Positions 47,626 through 56,237 of a stretch of 64,000 nucleotides of DNA are shown piece by piece. Within the stretch, counting starts at the first letter, position 1. Every line of letters begins with the position of its first letter. The stretch covers positions 3,100,001 to 3,164,000 of the forward strand of contig OZ245804.1 of assembly GCA_965228265.1 (NCBI GenBank), read 5' to 3'. This stretch comes from GCA-2732755 sp965228265 (lineage in GTDB: Bacteria > Planctomycetota > Phycisphaerae > Phycisphaerales > UBA1924). The notes below the pieces were generated by a model. The model ran no database searches. It saw nothing but the letters and a program-made list of their open reading frames with translations, and was not told where the DNA came from. The position numbers and the translations under genes are program-made.

Positions 47626-47726
47626 AAAGAAATCCCTCCGGCACCGGGCCCAGCGAACAGAAAGCCTACCGCGAACCCGAGCATCCCGCCTTGGGGGCTG
47701 CTCATGGGTTGGCTGCCGGAAAGGAA

Positions 47727-47800
47727 AGGCCGCGGTGGGATTCGAACCCACGAATAACGGATTTGCAATCCGTCCCCTTGGACCACTCGGGCACACGGCC
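47727..47800 (-). tRNA. tRNA-Cys (anticodon GCA)
   Basis: 74-nt cloverleaf on the minus strand: acceptor GGCCGTG/CGCGGCC, discriminator U73 (a cysteine identity base), anticodon loop TTGCAAA with GCA, and T arm GGGTTCGAATCCC. CCA is not encoded. It precedes the antiporter gene on the same strand by about 100 nt. Confidence 0.96.
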
Positions 47801-47820
47801 GGTGCTTTCTTCCGGCTCAA

Positions 47821-47849
47821 AAGGTAGACCAAAGCCCCGAACGGATCAA
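47821..47849 (-). promoter_or_regulatory. Promoter of tRNA-Cys
   Basis: On the minus strand TTGATC (47844-47849), 17-nt spacer, TACCTT (47821-47826), about 20 nt before the tRNA. Confidence 0.6.
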
Positions 47850-47914
47850 CAACCGCCGCTGGCCCTCAAACGCCTACCCTGACGATACTTCCTCGGAAGG
47901 ACCAGAGGAACCAC

Positions 47915-48880
47915 ATGAAACGCAACACGTCCCTGACACTTCTCATCGCCCTCGCCGGTGCCGCCAACGCCCTGGCGCTCCAGCCCGAAGAGGATCCGAT
48001 CATCCGCGACCAGAGCGTGGACGAGATCTCCGAGCACCTCCTGGACGCCGCGGACAAGCCCGATGGCATCGAGCCCACACGCACGCCCCGTGTCACGCCA
48101 GTGCGCCCGCACGCGGACATCGAGGTGCCCGAGCAGCCTGGCCGACTCCTGCCCGAGGGCGCGTTCATCGTGCAACTCGAGGGCCGCGTTCACGCGACGG
48201 CACCCGGCGCGTGGGTCTTCGAGCCCACCCAACTCGTCGACAACGCCGCGATCAAGCCGATGGTCATCCTGCCCTCACAATCGCTCGCACGCCTGATCCA
48301 GCTCGTCGGACAGGACGCCGAGAACAACCTGGTCTCGCTCACGGGTGAGACGCTGCTGTATCGCGGGCGGAACTACCTGCTCGTCAGCGCGATCGCAGCG
48401 CACGCGCAGGAAGCGGACATCGCAACCCCCGAGCCCGCAAGCGATGACACCTCGGCAGAAGAAAACGAGAGCCAGCCCGAACCCGCCTATAGCCAGAGCG
48501 TGCAGGACCTCATCAAAGAGCTCGAACAAGCCCGGCACGCCGACCGCACGATCCTCCAGCCGACAACGGTGCAGGCCGGTTCGGGTCGCGCACCGGTGCC
48601 CGAGGGACGCACCTTCATGCGCCGCCGGGCGAGGCTGACCTACCTCACCGCGGGCGAGATCGCGCTGGCGTTCGACAACGATCCGGACCAGATCATCGAC
48701 GTCCCGCTTGTCGTGCTGCCCTGCCACCTGCTCGAACGCATGGAGCGCATCGTCGAATCCCGCGGCGACAGCCTCGCTGTACGCGTCAGCGGGCAGAGCT
48801 ACGCCTACAACGGACGTTCCTACGTCCTCCCGACGAGCATCACGATCGAACGCCCGGGCGAGCTGACTTCTCGGCAGTAA
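47915..48880 (+). CDS. Exported protein of unknown function
   Basis: 321 residues with a signal peptide (MKRNTSLTLLIALAGAANALA). Two similar beta-rich halves can be seen: GAFIVQLEGRVHATAPGAWVF with LVDNAAIKPMVILPSQSLARL, and RRRARLTYLTAGEIALAF with DPDQIIDVPLVVLPCHLLERM. They are joined by an acidic linker (SDDTSAEENESQPEPAYSQS). Each half ends with a LYRGRNYLLV or YNGRSYVLP segment, suggesting an internal duplication. Family not recognised. It converges with nuoH across 25 nt. Confidence 0.75.
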   Translation: MKRNTSLTLLIALAGAANALALQPEEDPIIRDQSVDEISEHLLDAADKPDGIEPTRTPRVTPVRPHADIEVPEQPGRLLPEGAFIVQLEGRVHATAPGAWVFEPTQLVDNAAIKPMVILPSQSLARLIQLVGQDAENNLVSLTGETLLYRGRNYLLVSAIAAHAQEADIATPEPASDDTSAEENESQPEPAYSQSVQDLIKELEQARHADRTILQPTTVQAGSGRAPVPEGRTFMRRRARLTYLTAGEIALAFDNDPDQIIDVPLVVLPCHLLERMERIVESRGDSLAVRVSGQSYAYNGRSYVLPTSITIERPGELTSRQ

Positions 48881-48905
48881 TCACCAGGACAAAAGCCCGA
48901 TCGGT

Positions 48906-50237
48906 TTACATCGCCGGGGCGGTGCCCTCGACCGGGCGATCCTCGGTGGCCAGCCCGCTCGGAGCGGCCGTCGTCACGTGCTCGCCCGGCATCGGGTTGA
49001 ATCGCGAGCCGTACATCGGCACCCGGCGGTTGACCTTCTGCTTGGGCAGAACGGGCAGCAGCGCCATGATCACCAGCGTCAGAACAACATTGGCGGCCAG
49101 CAGCTCGTACCAGGCTGTCCACTGGTAGAACACCATCACCGAGGTCATCACGAGCAGGATCATCCCAAGCGGGATCATGCTCTGCCAGCCAAGGAACATC
49201 ACCTGGTCGTACCGCAGACGGGGAACCGTCCAGCGGATCACCATCATGAAGGCGATCAGCAGCACCACCTTCGTGAAGAACACCGCGACCTTGAGGATGC
49301 CCGCCGCGATCGACGTCTCCTCGATCCCGAGACCGGGGATCACCGGCAGGTGGAACCCGCCCAGGAAGAGCAGCGCGAAGAACGCGCAGCTCGTGATCAT
49401 GTGCATGTACTCGGCCAGGAAGAACAGCGCAAACCGCATCGACGAGTACTCGGTGTGGTACCCGCCCACAAGCTCCTGCTCCGCCTCGGCGTTATCAAAC
49501 GGAGCCCGGTTCGCCTCGGCGAGGATCGCTGTGAAGAACAGGAGCGCCGCCAAAGGCTGCGAGAAGACGAGCCACCCGTTCTGGATCTGGTGCTCAACGA
49601 TGCCCATGGGCATCACCGTGCCGCAAACGAGCAGCGCGCACATCAGCCCGAGCCCGAGCGGGATTTCGTACGAGACCATCTGAGCGCTCGCACGCAGGCC
49701 GCCCAGGAACGAGTACTTGTTGTTGGACGCCCAGCCGCCCAGCACGACGCCGTAGACACCGAGCGACGCGACCGCGAGCAGGTAGACGACGCCCGCGTTG
49801 ATGTTCGCGCCGGCTAGCAGGATCCGTCCGCCGATCTCACCGAGCAGGGGCACCGTCATGTCGGGGATGTCGATGAACCCGCCCCAGGGGATGATCACAA
49901 AGCCGATCATGGCGGGGATGACGATCGTCGCCGGCGCGAGCGTGAAGAGCACCTTGTCGGCGCTTCTTGGCATGTAGTCCTCCTTGAGGAGGAACTTGAT
50001 GCCGTCGGCCAGCGGCTGGCCCAGCCCGATGGCCCCCTTGAGGAAGCTCAGGAAGGGCAGACCGAAGTCGAAACCGACGCGGTTGGGTCCCACGCGGTCC
50101 TGGATGTACGAGCAGATCTTCCGCTCCAGGTAGATCAGGTACGCACACGTGATCAGGATCACGTGGACCATGATCAGGATGAAGGGGACGCTCACGAAGA
50201 GCTGCGTCGCCGAGATGCCTGTGGGAAGGATGTTCAT
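48906..50237 (-). CDS. nuoH: NADH-quinone oxidoreductase subunit H
   Basis: 443 residues from the ATG at 50237. Membrane subunit of complex I that forms part of the quinone site: eight helices, with YLERKICSYIQDRVGPNRVG (first cytosolic loop), KGAIGLGQPLADGIKFLLKED, the ANRAPFDNAEAEQELVGGYHTEYS loop in two parts (quinone chamber acids) and PRLRYDQVMFLGW. A C-terminal extension of about 40 residues (YGSRFNPMPGEHV onward) exceeds the usual form. No other nuo gene is in the window. TACAGT ends 8 nt before ATG. Confidence 0.93.
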   Translation of the reverse strand: MNILPTGISATQLFVSVPFILIMVHVILITCAYLIYLERKICSYIQDRVGPNRVGFDFGLPFLSFLKGAIGLGQPLADGIKFLLKEDYMPRSADKVLFTLAPATIVIPAMIGFVIIPWGGFIDIPDMTVPLLGEIGGRILLAGANINAGVVYLLAVASLGVYGVVLGGWASNNKYSFLGGLRASAQMVSYEIPLGLGLMCALLVCGTVMPMGIVEHQIQNGWLVFSQPLAALLFFTAILAEANRAPFDNAEAEQELVGGYHTEYSSMRFALFFLAEYMHMITSCAFFALLFLGGFHLPVIPGLGIEETSIAAGILKVAVFFTKVVLLIAFMMVIRWTVPRLRYDQVMFLGWQSMIPLGMILLVMTSVMVFYQWTAWYELLAANVVLTLVIMALLPVLPKQKVNRRVPMYGSRFNPMPGEHVTTAAPSGLATEDRPVEGTAPAM

Positions 50238-50281
50238 GGGGTCACACTGTAGATCGGTCAAAGCTGGGGTGCCAACCACAA

Positions 50282-50353
50282 GACGAGCCCGAAGCGCAAG
50301 CGAGGGTGGTCATTCCGAGTCCCAAATACCCTCGCTTGCGCTTCGGGCTCGTC
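50282..50353. repeat. 26-bp perfect inverted repeat (REP-like palindrome)
   Basis: Arms 50282-50307 and 50328-50353 are exact reverse complements (GACGAGCCCGAAGCGCAAGC and so on) separated by 20 nt. The right arm supplies the last bases of the stop codon of the coiled-coil gene. Shorter related hairpins (CCTCGC-GCAA-GCGAGG) occur at the gltA terminator. Confidence 0.9.
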
Positions 50354-50549
50354 AAGGCTCCTTTTCCCAGTCCATCGTCATCGCCAGCCCGAGCCGCTGA
50401 CCCAGCTTGCGCCATCGGCTCGCCCGGAGTTGCTCGATCCGCTCGCGGAGGAGGCGGATCTCGGCCTCCTGCTCCCGGCTGATCTGGGCCAGGGTCTGAA
50501 GATCCCGCTCCAGCTGCGCCACCTGCTCGCTCTGGGGTTCCTGTGTCAT
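50352..50549 (-). CDS. Small coiled-coil protein
   Basis: 65 residues starting at the ATG that overlaps the stop of the NRDE-family gene. Heptad-like pattern VAQLERDLQTLAQISREQEA and IRLLRERIEQLRASRWRKLG predicts a coiled coil; the end is GLAMTMDWEKEP. Function unknown. It is probably translationally coupled to the gene upstream. Confidence 0.65.
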   Translation of the reverse strand: MTQEPQSEQVAQLERDLQTLAQISREQEAEIRLLRERIEQLRASRWRKLGQRLGLAMTMDWEKEP

Positions 50550-51268
50550 TCGGGCACCTCGCGGTAGTCCATCCGGATCGGCTCCTCCGCCTCGACGAGG
50601 CATTCGACCGCTGTCACGGAGACCGTGCGGGCCAATTCCCGGTTCAGCAGCACGCTGAGCTCGGGACGATCCCCCCACTTGTGCGCATGGAACCGGTCCT
50701 GGTTCGCAACCGACAAGCCCGCACCAGCGAGCATCTCCTCGTACAGCCCGAGCCTCGGCTCGACCACCGAATCACCCAGACCGGAACTCACCATGCAGAT
50801 CGGCCCGTCCAGATGCGTCTCGATCGCAAGCTCCTGGCGGTTCCAGTCCACCACCGCGATCCTGGGCTCGATGCCCAACTCGCCCTCGGCCAGGTCCACC
50901 GCCACGAGCCGAAACGGCGCGTACCGCTCCACCTCGATCGACTCGAAACCGTCCACCACGCCCTCGATCCCCTCGCTGGCGATGAGCCTCGGGATGATCA
51001 GGCCCCGGCTGATCGGGTCATCGGGCAGTGCGGGCTTGGGCTCCGGGTTGGCGTTGACAAGCGCGAGCGTCAGCCCCGTCTCGGCGGCTGCGATCCACGT
51101 GCCCCCGCCATCGGGATCGACGGGCCAGATCGCACGCACACCTTCGACCTCACGCCACTCGGGCGGCTGCGCCCGGCTCCGCGTGCGCAGCTCGTCCCGA
51201 TTCATGACCAGGCGGTAGCCGAGCTTGCCCTCACCCGTTTTGAGATTGATCACCGTCAGTGTGCACAT
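50546..51268 (-). CDS. NRDE/TANGO2-family protein
   Basis: 240 residues starting MCTLTVINL, the typical N terminus with Cys2, and the naming motif VMNRDELRTR, followed by GGGTWIAAAETGLTLALVNAN. TANGO2 relatives are implicated in heme or lipid handling in eukaryotes and some bacteria; the chemistry is not settled. An ATG four codons upstream (51280) is an alternative start, closer to a GAAGAG sequence. It overlaps the small coiled-coil gene by ATGA. Confidence 0.85.
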   Translation of the reverse strand: MCTLTVINLKTGEGKLGYRLVMNRDELRTRSRAQPPEWREVEGVRAIWPVDPDGGGTWIAAAETGLTLALVNANPEPKPALPDDPISRGLIIPRLIASEGIEGVVDGFESIEVERYAPFRLVAVDLAEGELGIEPRIAVVDWNRQELAIETHLDGPICMVSSGLGDSVVEPRLGLYEEMLAGAGLSVANQDRFHAHKWGDRPELSVLLNRELARTVSVTAVECLVEAEEPIRMDYREVPE

Positions 51269-51288
51269 GGATTGACTCATCTCTTCGG

Positions 51289-51359
51289 GTGCCACGGCTT
51301 GTCCGTCCTCGGCAAGCCGTGATCCTGCAACACGGGTTGCAAGACAACCCGTGGCACCC
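51289..51359. repeat. Pair of CACGG...CCGTG hairpin repeats in opposite orientation
   Basis: Units at 51289-51320 (CACGGCTTG/CAAGCCGTG) and 51331-51359 (CACGGGTTG/CAACCCGTG) between the GH3 gene's stop and the NRDE gene. Same family as at 1530-1775. Confidence 0.85.
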
Positions 51360-51382
51360 GGAACACCTGTCTCACGAACAGG

Positions 51383-53044
51383 TTACACCGGGTTGCTGGC
51401 GATCACGCCCTCGATGAAATCGCGGTGGTTGGCGCATCTCGGGCATTTGTGCTGCCCGCCCAGCTTGCCCCGGCTGTCGAGCCACGCGTGGAACGCGCCC
51501 TCGCGCAGAACCGTGATCTTGGGCTCGGTCATCCCGAGGTTGTCCGTGCGCTTGGTCGTGTAGTCGACGTTCTGCTCTTTGATCGCCTCGTCCACGAGAT
51601 CGCGGAATTTCTTTGCCCGGTCCGCGTCCATATCCGCCTCGATCGCCAGTTCGAGCCCGGCTCGGGTGGTTTCAGAGGGATAGATCGGGGCTGCTGTGAA
51701 CTCACCCACGCGCACGCCGAGGGCCTGGGCCGCCTTGGCGACCGCGTTCTCGATGTGCTCGACGATCAGGTTCTCGCCAAAGGCGTTGATAAAGAGCCTG
51801 TGTCGCCCGACGATCCGCATCCGCAGCGGCCCGGTTCCGCCGTTGCCGTCAGGCCCGCCGGGGATCGTGTCGAACTCGACAACATCGCCCAGGATGTACC
51901 TGTAGAGCCCCGCGCACGTGGAGAGCACCACGACGTAGCGCACATCCCTGACGACCTCCCACGCGGCGAAGGCTCGCGGGTTGTCGTTGTGGATCTCATC
52001 GACAGGGACGAACTCGTAGAAGTTGCCGTGGTCCGCGCACAGCCGCAAACCGCGGTCGCCCTCCGTGTCCTGCAACGCCACGAAAGCTTCGCTCGCGGGG
52101 TAGAGCTCGAGGCGGTGCGGGAGGTCCGCCTGCGCGTCGCCCTCGACCAGCTCGGCGATGCGTGGCTTGAAGGGCGCGTAGTTCACGCCCCCGTGCACAA
52201 AGAGATCGAGATTGGGCCAGATGTCGCGCATCCGTGAGACGTTTCTGCCTCGCTCCTGCGCGAGTTCGATGACACGCGCAAAGAGCACCGACGCCCAGCT
52301 CGGCATGCCGCTGACCATGCGGACGTCCTGGTCGATCGTGCGCTGCGCCATGGCTTCGATCTTGGCGGGCCAGTCGCTCATGAGCGCGATGTCCGGGCCG
52401 GGTGTGTAGACCTCGCTGATGGGCCATCGGATCAGGGGCGTAACCAACCCCGAGAGATCACCGGTCCGGATGCCGTGCTCGTTGATCGACAGGTCCGTGG
52501 ACCCGCCCAGGAAGAGACACTTGCCCGACATCATGGTCGGCAGCGAGACACCCCAACTCATCAGCGTCGCGAAGATGTCGAGACTGGCGCGGTAGTTTGA
52601 TTTGAAGAGTTCCTTCGAGACGGGCATGAACTTGTCGCCCGAGGTTGTGCCGCTGGTCTGCGCAAAGTCGCGGACCAGCCCGGGCCAGAGGATGTCGGGC
52701 TCGCCGCCCTCGCGCATGCGTTCGATCAGGCCCCGGTAGCCCTCGTAGTCGACGATGGGCACGGCTCTTCGGTACTCACGGAGCATGTCCAGGTCGCCGA
52801 GCTTGGCCATGCGGGCGAAGCCGTGGGCCCGCCCGAACTCGGTGCGGGCTGCTCTTTTGAAGAGTCTGCGGAGCTGGGTGAGCTGGATGAATGCGGTGTG
52901 CCTGCGCCAGAACTCGGTGTCCTCGAGCGAGGGTGCACGCAGCGCCAGGCGGGCTTCAAGGGCTGCGCCCACGAGCGAAGTCCATGTGCTTGGGGATCCC
53001 GCCTCGATCACCGCCGGACTCCGATCAGCTTCCAGCAGCGGCAC
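51383..53044 (-). CDS. GH3-family acyl-adenylate enzyme (acid-amido synthetase-like)
   Basis: 553 residues. The ATP/AMP loop TSGTTSGDKFMPVSKE near residue 135 is the GH3 signature; further landmarks are YPASEAFVALQD, YEFVP, and AGLYRYILGDVVEFD in the middle, then GRHRLFINAFGENLI. GH3 enzymes adenylate a carboxylic acid and usually transfer it to an amino acid; bacterial members are poorly understood. The first codons overlap the end of the alpha/beta hydrolase gene by 20 nt, so the two are made together. Substrate unknown. Confidence 0.87.
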   Translation of the reverse strand: MPLLEADRSPAVIEAGSPSTWTSLVGAALEARLALRAPSLEDTEFWRRHTAFIQLTQLRRLFKRAARTEFGRAHGFARMAKLGDLDMLREYRRAVPIVDYEGYRGLIERMREGGEPDILWPGLVRDFAQTSGTTSGDKFMPVSKELFKSNYRASLDIFATLMSWGVSLPTMMSGKCLFLGGSTDLSINEHGIRTGDLSGLVTPLIRWPISEVYTPGPDIALMSDWPAKIEAMAQRTIDQDVRMVSGMPSWASVLFARVIELAQERGRNVSRMRDIWPNLDLFVHGGVNYAPFKPRIAELVEGDAQADLPHRLELYPASEAFVALQDTEGDRGLRLCADHGNFYEFVPVDEIHNDNPRAFAAWEVVRDVRYVVVLSTCAGLYRYILGDVVEFDTIPGGPDGNGGTGPLRMRIVGRHRLFINAFGENLIVEHIENAVAKAAQALGVRVGEFTAAPIYPSETTRAGLELAIEADMDADRAKKFRDLVDEAIKEQNVDYTTKRTDNLGMTEPKITVLREGAFHAWLDSRGKLGGQHKCPRCANHRDFIEGVIASNPV

Positions 53045-53852
53045 GAGCGTCGAGCTCGTCCATGAATTCGATCATCGCCTGCGAGAACTTGCCGGGCCAT
53101 TCCATCATCGGGGCGTGGCCGCACTCGTCGAGCCAGAGGATCCTGGCATCGGGCAGGCTCTCCATGAACTGACGCGCCGCCTCCGGGGGCGTCACGACGT
53201 CCTGCTTGCCCCAGACGAGCAGCGCCGGGCACTTGATGTCCTTGATCCGTGCGCCGAGGTGATCGTGCCTGGCCGATCGGCTGAGCCGGACCATCGCGCG
53301 GGCGCCGCCGCGGACCGAGAGCTCGGCGTGGGCGCGATCCAGATCCGACTCGCGGACGTGGACCTTGTCGTAGAAAAGCTCCTCGAGCTTCTCGGAGAGC
53401 CACTCCCGGCTCGGGCGGATCTGGGCACCTTTGACCATTGTCTTCTCGATCAGACCGCTCGAACCGGCCAGCACGAGTGAATCAACCAGCTCGGCGTGAT
53501 CGAGCGCGAGCCGAAGCGCGACGTGCCCGCCGAAGGAATTGCCCACGAGTGTCGCGGGGCCCTCGATGTGTTCGCGGAGGAAGTTGGCCGTCAGCTCGGT
53601 GACACCCGAGATGGAGCAGTCGTCACCTCTCAGGCTGAGCAGTGGCAGCTCGAAGAGCACGCACCGACGTTTTTCTGAGAGTGCCAGCGCCGCGTCTTCC
53701 CAGTGGTCGTTCAGGCCCACCAGCCCGTGCAGGAAGCACAGGGTCTTCCCGGAGCCGAACGCCTTCACGCGAGCCTCGATCGGTCGACCCGAGGGGCCGA
53801 CGATCTCGATCACACCCTCCGTGGGCGTGGCAGAATCCGTGATGGAGGTCAT
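53025..53852 (-). CDS. Alpha/beta hydrolase
   Basis: 275 residues from the ATG at 53852 (a GTG at 53864 is an alternative). Oxyanion-hole HGLVGLNDHW, nucleophile elbow GNSFGG, acid in VWGKQDVVTPPEA and His in ECGHAPMMEWP complete a standard catalytic triad. Its 3' end overlaps the GH3 gene, so it may act on the same acid, ester or amide. Substrate unknown. The cap region is small. Confidence 0.87.
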   Translation of the reverse strand: MTSITDSATPTEGVIEIVGPSGRPIEARVKAFGSGKTLCFLHGLVGLNDHWEDAALALSEKRRCVLFELPLLSLRGDDCSISGVTELTANFLREHIEGPATLVGNSFGGHVALRLALDHAELVDSLVLAGSSGLIEKTMVKGAQIRPSREWLSEKLEELFYDKVHVRESDLDRAHAELSVRGGARAMVRLSRSARHDHLGARIKDIKCPALLVWGKQDVVTPPEAARQFMESLPDARILWLDECGHAPMMEWPGKFSQAMIEFMDELDARAAAGS

Positions 53853-53934
53853 ATGTGATGACACCTGGGGCTTGGTCTCCGTCCGCTAGGATAGCGCAAA
53901 CTCAGGCCTGAGAAAGGGAACATTAGTACCCACT

Positions 53935-54660
53935 TCAGGCCCCAGCAGCCTCTGCTGCTGTTGGCTGTCGAATCAGGCCGTCGGCCATTTCAACCACGCG
54001 GTCGGCTCTCCGGGCGACCTTGGGGTCGTGGGTCACCATGACGATCGTCCGTTCGGTCTTTCCTCGCATGCTTTCGAAGACATCGAGCAGCTCGGCCCCG
54101 GTCTTCTGATCGAGGTTGCCTGTCGGTTCGTCGGCCAGCAGGACGGGCGGATCGTTGATCAGGGCCCGGGCGATGGCGACCCGCTGGCGTTCGCCGCCCG
54201 AGAGCTGGCTTGGCTTGTGCCCGAGCCGGTGCGAGAGGCCGGCCTTGCCCAGCAGTTCGCGGGCCGACTCCTTGAGCTTGCCCGCCTCGCGCATGTACCC
54301 GAGCTTACCGAGCCGGATCATCGCGCCCAGCAGGGTGTTCTCCATGACCGTGAGCTCGGGGACGAGGTGATAGAACTGGAAGACGAAGCCGACGTGGTCG
54401 CGTCGGAACTGGTTGCGTTCGCTTGCTGAGAGGTCGCCCAGGGCCTTGCCGTCGTAGGTGATCCGCCCGCCGGTCTTGCTGTCGGGCCGATCGAGCCCGC
54501 CGAGCAGGTGCAGGAGCGTGCTCTTGCCCGAACCCGAGGCGCCCAGGATCGCCAGCCACTCGCCCGACTGGATCTGCAGCGACACGCCGCGCAGGACGGG
54601 CACCTCGACCTTGCCGAGCTTGTAGGTCTTGTGCAGGTTGGTGACCTCGATCGCGCTCAT
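53935..54660 (-). CDS. lolD: ABC transporter ATP-binding protein, LolD/MacB type
   Basis: 241 residues from MSAIEVTNLHKTYKLG. Walker A GASGSGKST, FQFYHLVPELTVMENT (Q-loop and LolD-type LLPxxTVxxNV region), signature LSGGERQRV, Walker B VLLADEPTGNLD, and the switch His in VTHDPKVA. It powers extraction of lipoproteins or a related substrate with the permease just upstream, with which it overlaps by 4 nt. The open frame extends further upstream but not as protein. Confidence 0.9.
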   Translation of the reverse strand: MSAIEVTNLHKTYKLGKVEVPVLRGVSLQIQSGEWLAILGASGSGKSTLLHLLGGLDRPDSKTGGRITYDGKALGDLSASERNQFRRDHVGFVFQFYHLVPELTVMENTLLGAMIRLGKLGYMREAGKLKESARELLGKAGLSHRLGHKPSQLSGGERQRVAIARALINDPPVLLADEPTGNLDQKTGAELLDVFESMRGKTERTIVMVTHDPKVARRADRVVEMADGLIRQPTAAEAAGA

Positions 54661-56168
54661 TCGAACCTCAGCGCTTTGACAGGGTCCATCCGAGCTGCTC
54701 GCCAGGCGGGGATCAGCGCGCCCAGGCCGCAACTGACAATCCCCGCAGCCACGATGATGACCGCCTTCGTCAGATTGAAATCCTCGGGAATCCGCGCGAA
54801 GTAGTACACCTGCGGGTCCCAGATCGACAGGCCCAGTGTCCGGCCCATCCAGTCGTGGATCGCGTTGATATTGGTGATGACGACGTACGCGAGCACGGCT
54901 CCGAGCAGCGAGCCCACGACCCCGATCGCCAGCCCGTAGCGGACCCAGAGCCAGGCCACGCCCGGTCCGCTTGCGCCCAGCGCCCGGAGAATGCCGATGT
55001 CCTTGGTGCGCTCGCTGATCATGCTCCAGAAAATTGCGAGCACGAGGAAGACGCTCGTCAGGCTGATGATCCCGAAGATAAAGAGGACGAGCGCGGTTTC
55101 CTTCTTGATTGCGCCGATGAGTGTCGCGTTGCGGTCCTCCCAAGTCAGCACATCAACCGCGCCGATCGGGGGCGCGTAGTCGCTCTGGGCCTCGAACCGG
55201 GTGTAGATCTCCATCACGCGCTGCTGCAGGTCTTTGAGCGGGATGTGGTCCCCCGCTCCTCGCACCAGGACCGAGGTCACCCGCGCGGGGGTGACGCCCA
55301 CGACCTCGGGCAGCTTGCGTCCGATGGGGTTGCCCTCGTCGTCGTAGATGAACTCGATCGGGCCGCCGGTCTCGACGATCTCGGCCCGGTCCATCTTGAG
55401 CATGTCCTGGAGCTCGTCGAGGGGGATGTAGATGGTCTGGGAGTCGATCTCGTAGATGTTGCTCGAGAACTCGTTGCCGATCTGGAGCTTGCGGGCGACG
55501 GGCTCGAGGAAGCCGCCGCTCATGTCGATGGGCAGCACGTTGAGCGTGACGTCCATGCCGGGCAGGAAAACCCAATCGAACGTGACGAAGCCGGCCTCGG
55601 AGCGCAGGCCTCGCTTGCTGAACACCTCGATCCCGAGGACAGCCTGATCGCGGTCGGACTGTGAGCCGACGTCGTAGCCGAAGAGCTCGCGTCCGAGCTG
55701 CTCGGTCATCTCGAAGGTGTCGCGGTTGTCGGGGTCGAGCCGCGGGTCTTCGCGTTTGGTGTCTCTTGGGAGTGGTTTGTCGATCGGCTTCCAGTAGAGC
55801 GTGTCGTAGTAGCCTGTCACGCGGTCGAAGCTCTCGGGGTCGATGCCCTTGATCCGGCCCGTGGTGACCTGCTGGGAGCTGAGTTTGATGAGGCCGAAGG
55901 CGTCGATCGTGGGCGTGGCTGCTTCGATCCACTCATCGCCTTCGAGCATCTCGATGAGCTTCTCGTAGTCGCCGAAGCCCCGCTGGGGTCGTGAGATCTC
56001 GACATCGCCCATGAGGGTTCGGCCCGACTGGATGAGCTGGTCGAGGAAGCCGCCCATGACGGACCAGGTGATGAGTTCCATCGCGACCGAGAGCATGACC
56101 GCCGCCGAGGCGAGCAGGGGCATGACCTTGCTGGTCAGATAACGGCGTGTGAGGAGGCTTTGGAACAC
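54657..56168 (-). CDS. lolE: ABC transporter permease, LolC/LolE type
   Basis: 503 residues from a GTG at 56168. One N-terminal helix (LLASAAVMLSVAMELITW), a periplasmic MacB-PCD-like domain of about 330 residues, and three C-terminal FtsX helices (ALVLFIFGIISLTSVFLVLA, YGLAIGVVGSLLGAVLAYVV, VIIVAAGIVSCGLGALIPAW), ending with AARMDPVKALRFE, the typical final motif. It should act with the ATPase that overlaps its 3' end. TACAGT 7 nt before GTG suggests a leaderless message, divergent from dusB. Confidence 0.87.
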   Translation of the reverse strand: MFQSLLTRRYLTSKVMPLLASAAVMLSVAMELITWSVMGGFLDQLIQSGRTLMGDVEISRPQRGFGDYEKLIEMLEGDEWIEAATPTIDAFGLIKLSSQQVTTGRIKGIDPESFDRVTGYYDTLYWKPIDKPLPRDTKREDPRLDPDNRDTFEMTEQLGRELFGYDVGSQSDRDQAVLGIEVFSKRGLRSEAGFVTFDWVFLPGMDVTLNVLPIDMSGGFLEPVARKLQIGNEFSSNIYEIDSQTIYIPLDELQDMLKMDRAEIVETGGPIEFIYDDEGNPIGRKLPEVVGVTPARVTSVLVRGAGDHIPLKDLQQRVMEIYTRFEAQSDYAPPIGAVDVLTWEDRNATLIGAIKKETALVLFIFGIISLTSVFLVLAIFWSMISERTKDIGILRALGASGPGVAWLWVRYGLAIGVVGSLLGAVLAYVVITNINAIHDWMGRTLGLSIWDPQVYYFARIPEDFNLTKAVIIVAAGIVSCGLGALIPAWRAARMDPVKALRFE

Positions 56169-56175
56169 TGGGCGG

Positions 56176-56181
56176 ACTGTA
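56176..56181 (-). promoter_or_regulatory. Candidate -10 element of the permease gene (leaderless layout)
   Basis: TACAGT on the minus strand, 7 nt before the GTG at 56168. Confidence 0.4.
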
Positions 56182-56225
56182 CCCTTCTCGTTGAAGTGGC
56201 GCTCGGCTTTGGCGGCCGGGCACCT

Positions 56226-56231
56226 TATCAT
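56226..56231 (+). promoter_or_regulatory. Candidate -10 element of dusB (leaderless layout)
   Basis: TATCAT ending 6 nt before the GTG at 56238. It forms a divergent pair with the permease promoter about 45 nt away. Confidence 0.5.
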
Positions 56232-56237
56232 CGGACA

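Noticed and set aside
45796..47832. Antiporter reading frame extending to 47832
   Set aside because: The extension runs through tRNA-Cys and its promoter and is not protein-like; the start must lie downstream.
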